From Psoroptes ovis (Eukaryota; Arthropoda; Arachnida; Sarcoptiformes; Psoroptidae), in assembly GCA_002943765.1 (NCBI GenBank), contig PQWQ01000006.1:1550001-1614000 (forward strand): a DNA stretch of 64,000 bases, written 5' to 3'. The notes beneath the pieces are model-generated. The model was not told the origin of the DNA. It saw only the letters and a list, made by a program, of their open reading frames with translations, and ran no database searches. Below, piece after piece: positions 26,791 to 40,600 of this stretch. Numbering within the stretch: position 1 is the stretch's first letter; each line of letters begins with the position of its first letter. A program made the translations under genes and the position numbers.

Positions 26791-28542
26791 ATATCAAATT
26801 GATAGCAAACAAAAAATTTATTTCAAAAATTTGATTCAATTTATTCCAGGCAATAGATGATCGAAATTGGCAATGATTTCCTGCGATGAATTTGTGATTG
26901 ATTCGTTGTTGATAATAATGTTTATAATAATAACAATCATTATTCATTTATTTATATCTATAAATTGATATAAAGTCAATTTGATTCTTCATGTTTGATT
27001 ATTCATTGATTAACCTTCAATGAAACAAAATAAACAAACTACAAACAAACAAAATCAAGCTCAAATTGAATTTATTTTTCGACCATCCATCCAATTGTTT
27101 TTCGTTTTTTTATCATTTTTGATTGATTTTCTCTATTCTATTTTTGATTAGTTTTCAATTATTCATTTTGATTTTGATTCGTGCATAAATAATTTTGCAA
27201 ATTTTTTTTTCATTGAAAGAAAAAAAGAAAACAATTTCATTCCTTATTATTATCATCCATCTAAAATTTCATTGCCAATGTTTCATGATATTTTGCCTAG
27301 TATTTAGTCGAATACAAATCAAATTTTGCATCCTATTCAATTCCTATCATTTTTTGTATTATAATTGATGAATGATGTATCGAATTAATGGATTTCAAAT
27401 TATTATTATCATCATCATCATCAAATTATTTGATCCGTGGCTTGAATTTACAGTTTTATTTCAATGTTAATCGATCATATATTCAAATTTTTTTTTTGCT
27501 TTACCCCTTGAATATTCCAATGAATTTTAATTTTTATTGTTGTTTTATTCATTTGATAAAATCATTTAATTTTCATGATGCACAGGATGAATTCTCATTA
27601 TTTTTTCATTTAAAAATCAAAAGAGTAATTGATTTGGTATTAACTTATTTAATATGTTTCATCATATTTTTTTCAAATAAATTTGAAGGCCAAATTTTGA
27701 TGAATTATGACGGAAATTTTTGCAAATATAAACTGTAGTTGTGGCTCAGCGAACAATATCTTTTAAGAAAATACCGAAATTCCTGGTATTCATTTAAAAA
27801 TCCCAATAAAAATCCGAAATTATTAATTTTCTTATTTCATCAATTATATTAAATCACAAGTAGCATTGTAAAAAGATCACATTTTATTTTTTTGACACAT
27901 AAAATATGTCTATTAATTAATTGATCAGCAGCGTTTTTCCCGTAAATTACATATCTGAGAAATTTCATTTCTTTGAATTTTTTAAAATTAATAATCATCA
28001 ATCAAGATTTTGAAGGTGTTACTCGATCATCATAACCATCATCATATGATGATGTGTCTTAACGGTAAAAATTTTCTGTACAATCAAATAAATAAATACA
28101 TAAAAAGTTGAATAATCATTACAAGAAAAGGGGTAAATAGTACCTATGAGATAAAATTGTAACCGTGAAATTATGTATTTATTTATTTGTTTATTCGTTT
28201 ATTTGTCTTCACACAGTTATACTAAAAAACATCAGTATTCTGGCTGTTTTATATGACCATTTTGTGTAAATATTTGTCTGATTCTCAGATCTGCACACAC
28301 AAAAATTCTCCTTTGTGTGAAATTTTTTTGCTTGTTTGTTTTGTTCGTTGCTTTACGAATTTTATGTGAAAATCGACAAATAAACATCATAATAATGGCA
28401 ATAATTCTTGTCTTATATTCAATGTTTATTTTTCTATGTCATGCATCCTTCATTCATGTTCATTATAACTGCTATTTCAAAACATAATCATAGCTGTATT
28501 TATTTATTTGAACCAATTATTATTATTGTTGGAATGATAATC

Positions 28543-28562
28543 AAAGAAAGAAAGAAAGAAAG
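28543..28562. repeat. AAAG tetranucleotide microsatellite
   Basis: Five AAAG units lie in noncoding DNA. Confidence 0.85.
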
Positions 28563-31362
28563 ATGCAATAATCGAGGTAAAAATATATTCGAGAGTAATT
28601 CTAATGATGATGATGTGTGTGTACACTGACACACAATGGATGATCAAAATAAAATTTAAAAAAAAGGTTTCATCAATAAATATGATCATGATCAAGATTT
28701 ATTATACCATCATTAATCACTTGAACTTTATATAAAAGGAATATTAGTGTTACAGTTGTGGAAATATTTAATATTATTAAAATTATAATAGAAATATGTA
28801 TCAAACAAACAAACAAACAAAAACCAGAAATAATTTAAACTAAATTGCTGTGCATCTGAATACAATAGCTAATAGTGTGTTCTATTTGTTTTCTTCTTGA
28901 ATTTTTAGCTTAAATTATAAAAATAATAATTTTCAGAATTACTTCATGATATTATTAATATTTTTATTACATATTTTTTCCCCAATTGATAATGATAATT
29001 ACCATTTGAATCCATTAATCATTATTAAATATTAATTATACAAATAAATCATCGGCAATACTCTCGTATACTTTTCGTAAACAAATGATTATTTCATATT
29101 ATTATTCCAATTTGTTTTTTTTTTCATATAAAAATATTCAAACAATGTTGTTATTGTAATAATATTTTTCTTCTAGAAAACCTACATTATCATGACTGAA
29201 AATTGATATACGCACATCATTCATGTAATGTAAAATATGTTTAGCTTAAGACAATTACCTAACTGACTTACTCACTTACTTACCTATCCACCGAACTAAA
29301 AATCATCAAAATAGAAAAAAAATTTCTGATGAGATTTTAGTTTTCATTAAATGTAATTTTAATTCTTCATGATGAAATTACCATTCTTTTGGATTGATGA
29401 ATGTATTCTCTTGTAATATTGCGTATTTTATATTCAAAATGAAACACAATAAATGACTTTATAATTACCGTTGATTTTTTGTTTTAAATTATTTTCTATT
29501 TGCCGTTAATTGATACCATCATCGTTCATTTTTCTGATGATTATCTTAATATGAATTTAATTTTATACTGAGCAAATTATCTTGGCAAATAATTGTATTG
29601 ATGAATGAAGGTCAATCATCAATATATAATCGGCCATTCACATTATTAGTCCGGTTAATAAAGAGTTCTTGAGAAAAGGGTACCATATTGTGCGATTAAT
29701 AACAATGATAAAGCAAAAATTCCGATTATTAGATCCGAAACGATCGATTTTTCTTACTAAATACCTTGATTTGATGATAATGTTAATTATAATTACGATG
29801 AAATCATAGCTATCATCATATGTATGTGCGCCATCATTATGATTTAATCGAATGAATGTATAAGCAAATCTGGATTTGATTATTGACTGACACTTAATTT
29901 CTTTGATAAATATCCGTTCGGAACAAAATACTTTGAAATTATTACTTTATTTCAATCTCATCACTCACATTATATACAAGTGATGAAATTTGTTTTTGTT
30001 TTTAGCTCAAATTTCAAGTGGATTAATACATGTTCCAATTTAATGATATTCAAGAAAAAATTATTGGCAAAACGTGTTGAAAAATTTCAAAAATTCTTTA
30101 AATTCTTAATTCAAATTTTAAATATTATTTTTAAAAATATTTTCTGCCATTAATTCATTATTATCATGATCAATGAGATAATTTTTTTTTATAATTTATC
30201 TTAAACAATAACCTCGAATATTAGATAAGGTTATAATTATTATTTTCATCATTTTACCCTTCAACTCGAATCAATGTTATGATGATGTTAATTATGATCA
30301 TAATGATGTGTTTGACTTGTTGATGAAATGGTCATTATCGTTTTTAACATCATCATCATAAACACCATTATCTACAAATTGAACAATGATAAAAATCGTG
30401 TCTTTATAAAATATAATAATTTTAATAATAATCACTAATAGCTCTGATGATAATGAATTCAAATGATAAAATTCATTATAGATGAAATATCGAATGACCT
30501 TGATATAATTAGGTGTTCGGCATGATGTATAATGTGCATTACACTCTACAGATTCCTAACGGTGTTCATTATATTACAATGGTGATTTGTAATCACGATA
30601 TCAGTTAATAATCATGTTGAATTCTTGAATCATTTTTAATTGGCCATTTCGTTTTTTCATTGCTTAAATTCTATCTCGAATTTGAAAAATTTAATATGAT
30701 CATCATATTCAATTCGAATTTATGACTAATTTACCATAATATTAATGATTCGGTGTCATTATCATTATTATGATTTAGATCTTTTTTTCTGGTTGAAATT
30801 TTTCGAAATTTAAATTAGTTATTATGTTGAATGAAATCATTGTCATTTCTCGATGTCGTAATGACAATGAAATTATTTTCCATCTCCATAATGAATGATG
30901 TTTGTTGTTTTTATATGAATTAAGTCATTTTCATTTTAACTTTGATTGCTTATTCAGTGAAAAAGTATATAATTTCAATGTATATTCTGGGCGTTATTTG
31001 CTTTAAGATTCAGGCAAATCAGTTTTCAAGTTTAAAATTATATATTATCTTTGTGACTAAACATTTTTTTGGCCAGAAATTTTGCCAACTTTATATCATC
31101 ATAGGTGTCAATTCATTGATTTTCTTTCATTATAATTATGATTATATTCATTGTCATTATTGTTATTTTGATTTCTGGAAAAAAATTCAAATTTCATCGA
31201 CATTAATTCATTCATTGATTATCCATATGTGCACATAGTCATTATTAACCGGTTTTTTTTGTTTTGATGCTTATTTAAAACAATAAACGAACATAGCATG
31301 ATCATTAAACAAAATATTGATAACAAGGAAGGTATATAGTCATAGCCAAACAACTGATTGAT

Positions 31363-31388
31363 CGACTGACTGACTGACTAACTGACTG
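31363..31388. repeat. GACT tetranucleotide repeat
   Basis: This is a short GACT/TGAC tandem array with one imperfect unit (GACTAACT) in noncoding sequence. Confidence 0.75.
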
Positions 31389-32520
31389 AATTAATTCAAT
31401 GTAGAATTTAATTAGAAATTCTTTTCTTGTTCTCTATGTTAGACGAATAGGAAAAACTTTAAATTTTTCAAATATTTGTTTTATGTTGTTTGTTTTAATA
31501 AAACACATTATTGAATTGGTCATCAATAATAATCGACATTTCCTCTTTGATAGTTGATGAAATATACATTTACGAAATCAAGCAATGATGTTTAAGCATT
31601 AATTAATTTTTTTTGTGGTCATTCATCAATCAATCAATTCCTCAGTGCACTGGTGTGTGTAGGGGTCTTTCTTGTATTCATGACGTAAATGAAGAAAAAT
31701 AAATCATATTTTGTGAAGATTTTTTTTCTTATACTTCAATTTTAAATTTAATGAAAACTGCCCTTCATCATCATGATCTACCCTTCATCGTGAATGTTTG
31801 ATTACTACCGGGGTATTTTTTCTTTGATACAAATTTAATGTTGTTCGGAATGTATTTGAATGTTGAATTGCAAATCAACTTTTCCTCCACAATCATTTTA
31901 ATTGATTAAATAATTTGATAAAGAAAAATATTTCAAAATTTTAATATCAAAATCTTGAATAAATAAATGAAGATTTTTTTGAATTTTTAAGAGATGCTCA
32001 TATATTTACTCTGCTCTTTTCACATTTAAATATTTGTGAATGAATTTTGAAGTAATGTGTATGAATCTTGATATGAACTTGTGTTGATTGATTGTCATAC
32101 ATACACACATATTCAACGAATGTAATTTTCAATGTATAAATCATAATTTGATGAGGTCTAAAGGTCTAATCTTTTTGAAATACACTTAATCCCTATCCAT
32201 TATTCATTTTCTTCAGTTCTGCTTACACGATATATTATAGTAGAGCAAACACCTGAACAAAGCATACCGGTGAATACCAGAGCAACAAATTAAAATTGTA
32301 GAAATTTGTCAAGAACAAATTGCTCAAAATTTTAATCCAAAAATAGTCCTTTTTTTGCATCTTAATGAATTTGATCATTTAAATTAAAGGCATTTAATTC
32401 ATTTAGAAATTATTTCCAGACAGGTTCTCTGCTATGATTTGTGTTTTACATTTGATTTTTTCTACATTCAAGTTTAAAAAAAACTTGTGTTATTTGACGA
32501 ATCATTTTATTTAAATAATA

Positions 32521-33800
32521 TTACCTTGTCCGGCGTAAAGTTAGGGTGACATCTATCTAAATAATTCAGCAATCGCTTGATGTTTCGGGACCAAATTTTC
32601 ACCACTAGTACTGGGACTAATGCTTCATCGAAAAAAAAAAGAATTTTCTAATTTCCCTCAGAGATGACCCTAGAGTGGCCCATTTTAAAAAGGTCCAATA
32701 AAAACAGCATGATTTTGACAAAATCATCAAAATTCCAGGATTCACAGCTTCCAGAATCCAAAAACAATTGTGGGAAATTTTGATGGGCCTAGGATATTCT
32801 CAGAAAACAGAAGAAAAATCGATGATATCAATCATCAGTAGGAGAAAAAGCTTAAAAATGATCGAAGACTAGTCGTTTGTTTAAGGGTTGAAAAAGACCC
32901 GAGAATCCGAGGAATCAAAAAAATGTTTCAAGAATGTAAGAGCCTGGAATGTTGGTGATCTGTCCCTCAAATTTGAAGTTCCTAGGAGCAGTGTGTGGAA
33001 CATTACACCCCTAAAATCAAAGCAAGTCAGATTTCGAAAAATTCAAATCCAACATTGGGACCCAAGACCAAATCACTTTGAAAAAAGATTGATGTCACAA
33101 GAGTTCACTTTGCTCGACACGTCTCTCAAAGTGATAGTGACACATTTCTCCCACTGAAAAATTCTGGGCCCCACTACAGCATTCTCTTGTTGAAGGAAGT
33201 GGAAATTTCACCCAGTTAAAGAAGAGCTAGGACCAAAATTTTTACAACAGGGATCGGGTGAGAGAATAGCATTCTCATCATGACCATGGATATCCTTGTC
33301 ATCGTCTTTCGGCATCTCTGGCACGAAAATTAAGCAATAACAACCAAGGCCCATAGGACGTTAATCGGGACCCATGGCCCCGTAAGAATGGTTGAAAAAG
33401 ACTGCAAGGATATAATATTCTTCTTGATAATGTTTGGTTCCATGAAAATTAAGTTGTCACGTGATTATCCCTGAAAAACTATTTTGACATTTAAAGTCGG
33501 GTCAATATGACCCAGGTCATAATTTTTGTGACCAAAACTGTCTTGTCTCGTGAAAATATGGATTTCAAGCATTCGATTACAAAATTTAAATATTTCCAAA
33601 AATACTGCTAATTTGGTCATTTTGAACAATTTGCAAAAGGGCCATTTTGACAAGGTCCCTAGGGTACTTGGGCCTTGAAAATCATTCATAAGGTTTGAAG
33701 AAAACTAAATTTTATTATGTTAAAGTTTCGCTAAGACATCTTCAATAGTTTTTGAAAAAATTGAATTTGAACACTCCTAACTTTACTCCGGACAAGGTAA
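32521..33800. mobile_element. Decayed Tc1/mariner-type transposon (about 1.28 kb)
   Basis: The termini are inverted repeats of about 27 bp. The left end starts TTACCTTGTCCGGCGTAAAG and the right end, read inward, starts TTACCTTGTCCGGAGTAAAG, followed by TTAGG in both. TA flanks both ends (32,519-32,520 and 33,801-33,802), the standard Tc1/mariner target duplication. The length of 1.28 kb equals that of autonomous members. The interior is less AT-rich than its surroundings and carries only fragments of a transposase frame with many stops, so the copy is dead. The assignment to Tc1/mariner comes from the TA target, TIR layout and length; the subfamily cannot be set by eye. Confidence 0.8.
32700..33470 (+). 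pseudogene. Transposase relic inside the Tc1/mariner element
   Basis: The longest remaining frame (about 32,888-33,157) contains a stretch resembling the second helix-turn-helix of mariner transposases (FEVPRSSVWN) and a basic segment (KSKQVRFRKIQIQHWDPRP) like the one that precedes the catalytic domain in this family. Stops and frameshifts interrupt everything downstream. An ILLDN fragment near 33,415-33,435 could be the remains of the second catalytic aspartate motif, but this is uncertain. It is annotated as a broken relic only. Confidence 0.5.
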
Positions 33801-33888
33801 TATGACAAAAAATAAAAAGAATACAAATTGTTACAATTTTAGATTTAAAAATTTTTACATTTTTCAGTGTTTTTGACTTGATTTTGTC

Positions 33889-33912
33889 AAAAAAAAAAAA
33901 AAAAAAAAAAAA
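33889..33912. repeat. Poly-A tract of 24 nt
   Basis: An uninterrupted A run lies just downstream of the mariner element. It is a simple repeat with no retroposon body recognised beside it. Confidence 0.85.
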
Positions 33913-36900
33913 TTCAGTCATAACGAAACATTTTTTTTAATATTTAAATTCCAATTATAACTTTGAATATCGCTGCATGATCCTCATAAACTTGCATGTG
34001 TGTGTGAATGATGAAAAATTTTCATTTAAATTGGCTTTGCATATTCAATCATTTGTAATTATAAGGAATCAGTGTTTTCTAAATTTCTTGTGTATTTGAA
34101 CATTTTTCGCGTGTTTGTTTTAAATTCATTGATTTATTTATTATCATTGAATTTTTTTTCAAAAACAAAAATCACGTGTTATTGACCTGTGTTGATATCA
34201 ATTGCATTTCAATCGATTCACAGATTCACAGAGTCGTATGATAGAATGAAGTAAAATCGTGCAAATAGGGAGGCAATACAGAAATGATTATCATTATTAT
34301 TACAGTATTTTCAATTTTTAATTTTGATTTTATTTCAACTATTACAAATTACACAGTACACGAATGAATGTTATGACGTTTTTTTTGTTTTTAAATTTTT
34401 CGCAATCAAAAATATTCATACATTACACGTACAGTAAAGAGTAGGTCGTTTGATTGATTGATTTAAATATTTTTTTTTTCAAATTCTAAGAGAGAAAAAT
34501 AACAAAAATTTTGAATCTATTCCATTGAAATTATTTCAATATCACAAATCTGATTTAGATTTTTTCTTTCATATATTATTTTAGGCAAAATTTATTTATT
34601 TATTTATACAAAATTTTTATTTATCAAGATTCAATTACGAAAATGAAAATTATTTAAATAAATAAAATAAATCTTTTTTATAAAAGAAAAAATAATGAAT
34701 TGACCTGAATTTCATCGATTTTCGTTTGAATATCTTATTCAAATTAACACTTTTGAATATGAAAATTCAAATCAAATCATTTTAGTAATATTATCGATTG
34801 GTTTTTTCAATTTAAATTCCAAAACAAATTGTATCATTGTTTGTGATTGATTTATTGAATTATTTGTAATTTTTATTAATTTTAATTTAAATTTTGTTTA
34901 AAATTATTGATTAAAAATTTAATTATAAAATTCTGATCGAACATTCAAATATTCAAATTTTCATTATAAACAACATATGAATTTATTGAATATAAAATCC
35001 AAAACTCTTAACAACAAAGTTGATGGGAAATTGTTGTCATTTTTGTCATACTGATCTATATCTGATCGTTGCAAATTAATTGAATTAAATTTTTTTCATT
35101 TGAAAATTCATTTAATATGCATCAAAACAAATTCTAATTAAAAAATGAATGACAACGGGGGAAAAAATGTTATGTTATTCATAATTTTTGAATGTTTACA
35201 AGATTGTTTCAATCGATTGATTTATTATTGCTTAATAGTTGTGGTTAAATAATTGAAAATTGAATGACTTTGATCTCGAATAATTGCCTAACTCGTTCGT
35301 TAATATGTCAATTGTGTATGTGTGCGTATGTGTGTATGCAAGTGAACATTTCAATCATTCAAATTATCTTTCTTCATTTATCTGATTACAAATTGAAAAA
35401 ACAAATAAAACAAATTGATCATATCGAAGAAAGAAAAACTGCAAAATCAATGAAATATTGTTTTTTTCGAATGTAAATACATTCGTTTATAGTGAAAAAA
35501 AGCAAATAAAAGCTCAAACGTTTGTATTTTATCATTACAAAACGCACATTTTCTCACTGGATCGCCATTTATTTATTTATTCATTCATTCATATATTATT
35601 TTATTTTGCCTCAAAATATTTTTTCATTAATTCAATTAAATGAAATGAAAATTCAAAATGATTTTCCTCGAGATTTTTCTCCGAGTATTTTCGATTCAAG
35701 ATTTTCCATTTAAAAATAGTAGAAATTTTTAAAATAATTTATCACAATTTTGTCATTATTATCATTAATATTATTCCCTTGCAGCAACCATCACACGAAC
35801 TTGACAAATTTACACAAGTTGTTGTGAATTGAGATGAATACAGAAAAAAAGCGGAAAATTATTTAAATTTGAATCATTTTTCCACTGTTGTTCATTAATT
35901 TTATTATCATATTTCCCCCTTACACGCAAACGAGAAAAAAGCAACAAATGAGGACACAAACAACTGATTTTAAATTCACTTTCATTTAATTCAAATTTTA
36001 CTTTTTTATTTCTGATTATCACAAATTTGTGATAATCTTTATTGAATTATTTTGTAAAATAATGTAAAAAATCAAGAAAATTTATTAACATCTTTGAGAA
36101 AAAATTTTGTATTAACATTTTAATGTAATGAAAAAATATATTTTGGAATATTTAATCCAGATTTCCTCTTGAGCGCATACAAATCTTTTGGTTGTAAATA
36201 AAATTTACATTTTTTCTTCTCAAAATCATATTATCTAAGTGAATAAGATTTATTTTTTTCATCTTTTTTTCCCTTTCATTTAAAATATGATCAAATCTTG
36301 AACACTATTTTATAATTTCAACTTATTGAATAATTCAACATTGTGTCATTTGGGCAAATTTTGCTCAATTTTTTTTTCTTGCATCCATTCATTGAGATGA
36401 ATATTTTTGTTAAAAAATGTAATTCAATTTTCGATTATTTTGAATTACTTTATTATCTTTTACTTATTTTCTTCATCTCTCACAATTGTTACATTTTAAA
36501 AAAATTCTCATTGAAATTTCGCATGAGATAAATAACACATCTCGATAACGGTTTTGATAAGCACTGAATTAGCTGGCTGAATACAAATTGTTTCGGTCGA
36601 ATGAGCGCCGATTGCTTGCTTAGATTCCTCGCTAAAAACCCTTGAGCAAAATGGCGTAGTAATCCTTTGACAATAGAGAAAAATTTGCACGTATTCAATA
36701 CGTATTTATACGTCATCTTATGTGGCCAAATATTGAGTCTATTTTTCCAATTTTCAACAATTTGATGAAAATGATTAGAATCACAAATAAATAGGTCGCT
36801 GTTAATTTTAAAAAATGGATAATTCCATAAATAAAAATAACAATTGAAGTGATAAAACTTGTTGAACGTTCTTTTATATTTCGTATTAAATCTATGTATT

Positions 36901-38484
36901 TTCAAAATGTTGCAAATTTTAATGTTAGTATTCGTAATTCGTGATCAATAAATATAAATATCAAAATCATAATAATCAAATCTTGATTTAATTTTTTTTC
37001 TATTTATTTCATTACATTTTCCAACGAATAACGTTATGATTTTTTATTATTATCTCTGCTTAAAATGTATTTATAATTATTTATTTATTATTCTTGTGTA
37101 AATCGTATTTATTATTGAAAAAAATCAATCAATCAATTGATCAATCGCCATTGATTTGGTGATAATCTTTCAACTCTTTCTACGCAAACATTTTTTTCTT
37201 ATTCCAATCAATTACTTTGAATTAATAAAAATCAAATTACAAAATATTCTTTGATTATAATCATTAATTAAAATCATGATTTATTTTGTGTGAATTCCTT
37301 GCATCTCGTTTATCTACATTTGATCAAACAATTTTTCAATTTCAATTGACATTAATCCAATTTATGTGAAAATTATTTTTTTTTTCATTTACCTCAATTG
37401 AAATAGAACATGTGAATTTTCATATTGATTGATATTATCATATTGATTAATTGAACGTACGACAACAACAGATAATCTAAAATTGTATCAATTATTCAAA
37501 AATTATGAGATAAAAATGAACGAAAAATCAAAAACGATTTAATGATAAAGTCAGTCGTTCTTATTCACTATTTTATCCATGATTAGTGCTTGTAATTTTA
37601 TGGGTGACAAATTTAAAATAAATGATTTCTAAATTTTTTTCAAAGTGTTGCTCAAAAAATAATTACAAAAGCTCCAAAAATGGTCGATTTCCAGACAGCT
37701 CAATTTCCATTACTAATTGACCAAATTTGTTTTCGTTTTTTTCTATTCAAAACATTGTTTAAATCAAATATTTTTTTTTGACATATTTTCTTGTTAATAA
37801 AGCATTGATTGAAACAATCACACATGAAATCCCATGTAAATCATTGACATTGACTGGTAAAAATAATTTAAATATTTTCAATATGAACATAAATAGCAAA
37901 TATATGGATTTATGTCTCCATAAATTTGTCATGTTGTCGCTGTTGCAATTATTTCAAAAATTCAATGATATTCAATCGTTTATTACCATTTAAGATTTGG
38001 CATTTTTTAATATTCAATTTATCATCATATTTGCATTTTATGATGATAAATGTTTACATGATGATGATCATTTCGGTGAAATTTCGTCAACTATTAACGA
38101 TTAATGTGTCTGAAATTCAAACATTTTCGAAAAAAATGGCCACAAAAATATTCAATATCAGCGTGATTGTATTCAAATGATGATGATGATATAAATTATT
38201 ATTATTCTCATTATCATCATTTATTAATTGTTTTTTTTTCAATAACGCAAGCAAATCATAAATATATTTGAAAATATTCATATCCTAATAAAGCGATTAT
38301 AGTTATTTTTGAATATTTCTATTAATCCATTGTTTTTGTTATATTTTGCCAAAAGATTTCTTCACAAAATTCAAACCTCTTTCCTAGAAAAAAGCTTTTA
38401 CTGTGAACATCGATGAACATATTCGCATTTCATCAAATGTGGAAAAAGAATTTCTTCGATACATCTTTTGAATCAACCTTCAGT

Positions 38485-38572
38485 AGATGCGATTGATAGT
38501 CGAAGCACAAACGTTGCGGTTGATCATGTCATTTCGAGAATTAATGAGTTTTTGAAATATCAACTGATTGTA
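38485..38572 (+). CDS. Weak candidate exon, unknown product
   Basis: Following a possible acceptor (AATCAACCTTCAG) an open frame has coding-like composition and the peptide VDAIDSRSTNVAVDHVISRI followed by NEFLKYQ. A possible donor GTAATG follows at 38,573. A second strong acceptor (CTCTTTCCTAG at about 38,388) precedes a different frame that is also coding-like but runs into TGA at about 38,467. The two frames could be one exon broken by a one-base shift, which would make it a pseudogene fragment. I do not recognise the family. Confidence 0.25.
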
Positions 38573-39264
38573 ATGAAAGGAAAAAAATTGATGAAATATT
38601 TCATTTTTTTCCATACAACATTGAACTTTGACCTTTTCAAGATGTGTGATTTGAAGAGAAAAAAATAATTTCTTTTCAATAAATTTCATTTGATAAATAA
38701 TCGAAAAAAATGAAGGAAGTGGTTGTGATGATATTTATATTTTCATTTAATCTGTAATGAATTATATTATTTTAGTTTCGATATTTCAATGCATTTTTTC
38801 TCAATTTTCATTAATAACATTTAATAAAGATTGATTCCAATTAACACCAAATGGCGCCGGCTACTTTATTATATACCTATATTTTCAATTCATTTCGAAA
38901 TTATTGAAGTTTTCCTACTTTTTCATTTTGTTGTTTCTGCTTTATAATCCATAAATTGAAATCTAAATAAATACGATGAATGATCATAATGGTAAATGGT
39001 GATTATCATTAATTTTTCATTCATTCATTGAACATTCTTGTTCAAATTCAAAGAAAAATAATCTGATGTTTAAGAATTTAATTTTTTGTAGATTTTTTTT
39101 CTTATTCTTCTTCCGTAAAAATTATTTATATAAAGATGTTCGGGAATTTCATCAAATATTTAAGTTATTCATATAATTTGAAGCGATTATGAATTCATAT
39201 ATTAATCATTGTGTCATGGAGTTGTCATTTTAAAGTTTATTTGTTCAAGTGACTATGAGTTTTT

Positions 39265-39270
<6 letters not shown>

Positions 39271-39297
<27 letters not shown>
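39271..39297. repeat. GT dinucleotide microsatellite
   Basis: About 13 GT units, with a shorter GT array at about 39,341-39,356. There is no coding context. Confidence 0.9.
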
Positions 39298-39299
<2 letters not shown>

Positions 39300-40600
39300 A
39301 ATTGTTACAAATCTTCAATTATGATGATGATTATGAACAGGATGTGTGTGTGTGTTTTTGTCAATTGGAATTTTGGATTAAATTTTCAATTTCGAATTTT
39401 AAGATTTTTTCAATCAATTAACCACAGATTAATTGATAATTGAATTAATTTCTTATCATTAAATTTTATTATTCCAATGAATGATATTTGGGCTCATTTG
39501 AATTTCATTCTCAACGACAAACTTATAATTACTATAATCGTTATTATCATCCAATTTCAATTAGGAATTAGATTCAGGAAGAAATTTTATTGTTGTTGTT
39601 GTCGAGCATTGTTGTTTCGCATGCTGTTAAATAATTGAAGCAATTTTGTTTTTTTGCCAAATTTTATTTTCCATACATTTTGTGTACTGTTCCTTTTTCA
39701 CTTGTGTTTATGCACAATATTTTTACATCAATAATTGATTTTTTATATTGTGTGTTTGTGTGACCTAATATTTAATTAAAAAATCGCTTAATTGATGATG
39801 ATGATAATGAATATGATTAGCCATGTGTGAGACTGATTCGGTTATTATTTTCTAACACTACACTGTGCTATTGAGCGAGATGAAGTAGAAAAGGGTTCAT
39901 CATTGACTTGTATTCATTGTTAGATTTTATCGTTTAATGGTAACACACAAATATTCCTAAAAACAAGTTACAAATCATAATTATTAGTATTGTTTTTCAT
40001 TCAAATCTAATGAGCGAGCATGAAATCATCGGATGCTTGAAAACCATCAATGACCAACATCAATTTGTGATCATTCGTTTGTATAAGTACTGCACACATG
40101 CCTGCACAATGAATCTCGAATTCAACAGAATCATTATCTATGATCACTGATAACAACAACAAAAATTAATGATGAAAAATTCAATTAAACTCCTCATATG
40201 CTATGAAAATGATTATAAAAAATCAATTCAATTTGGATAAATGAATCAAATTCATAGTGATCATCTTAACTTTTATTTCTTGTGGTTTGCTTCATTATCA
40301 AGATAACAAGCCTTTTCCGCATAGAGTGCCGATGGCTAATTATCAAACATCATTAATTGATAATTATTTTAATCATCTAAATTGTAAATTGTGTAAGATT
40401 TATTCAGACATCCCAAATGATTAATGATGAATTTATGCATCATTAACAAAATATTGCAAATACAATTACATAATACAAATCGAACATTGAATTGTATACT
40501 GATTTGAATATAATTTCTTGAATGATATGTTTTATTGAAGAGTCCCTTTGATGTTTATAGCAAGAAAATTTTTTTCTTGTTAATTGCAAATAAATGTAAA

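Larger units (their letters stand above)
9723..32518. other. Gene-poor stretch, possibly long introns
   Basis: This region is AT-rich throughout, with simple repeats and no confident gene. It may include introns of the gene whose last exon is at 9,522-9,722. Weak exon candidates are listed separately (10,122-10,339; 11,626-11,745). Less AT-rich patches near 13,800-13,880 and 15,505-15,730 have no usable splice context. A small inverted-repeat structure sits at 19,081-19,192. Confidence 0.5.
33803..40600. other. Gene-poor AT-rich stretch
   Basis: There is no confident gene. The stretch holds a 24-nt poly-A run, a GT microsatellite, a GC-richer patch at about 36,530-36,720 and a weak exon candidate near 38,485-38,572. 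The part nearest 40,600 is the 3' flank of the CK1-like gene. Confidence 0.55.

Noticed and set aside
36489..36905. 138-codon minus-strand open frame in a GC-richer patch
   Set aside because: Two overlapping minus frames are both open over the GC-rich part and neither has a known motif; possible old repeat sharing ACGTATAAA and TTTTTAGCG words with about 1,090-1,160, but the similarity is too weak to claim.
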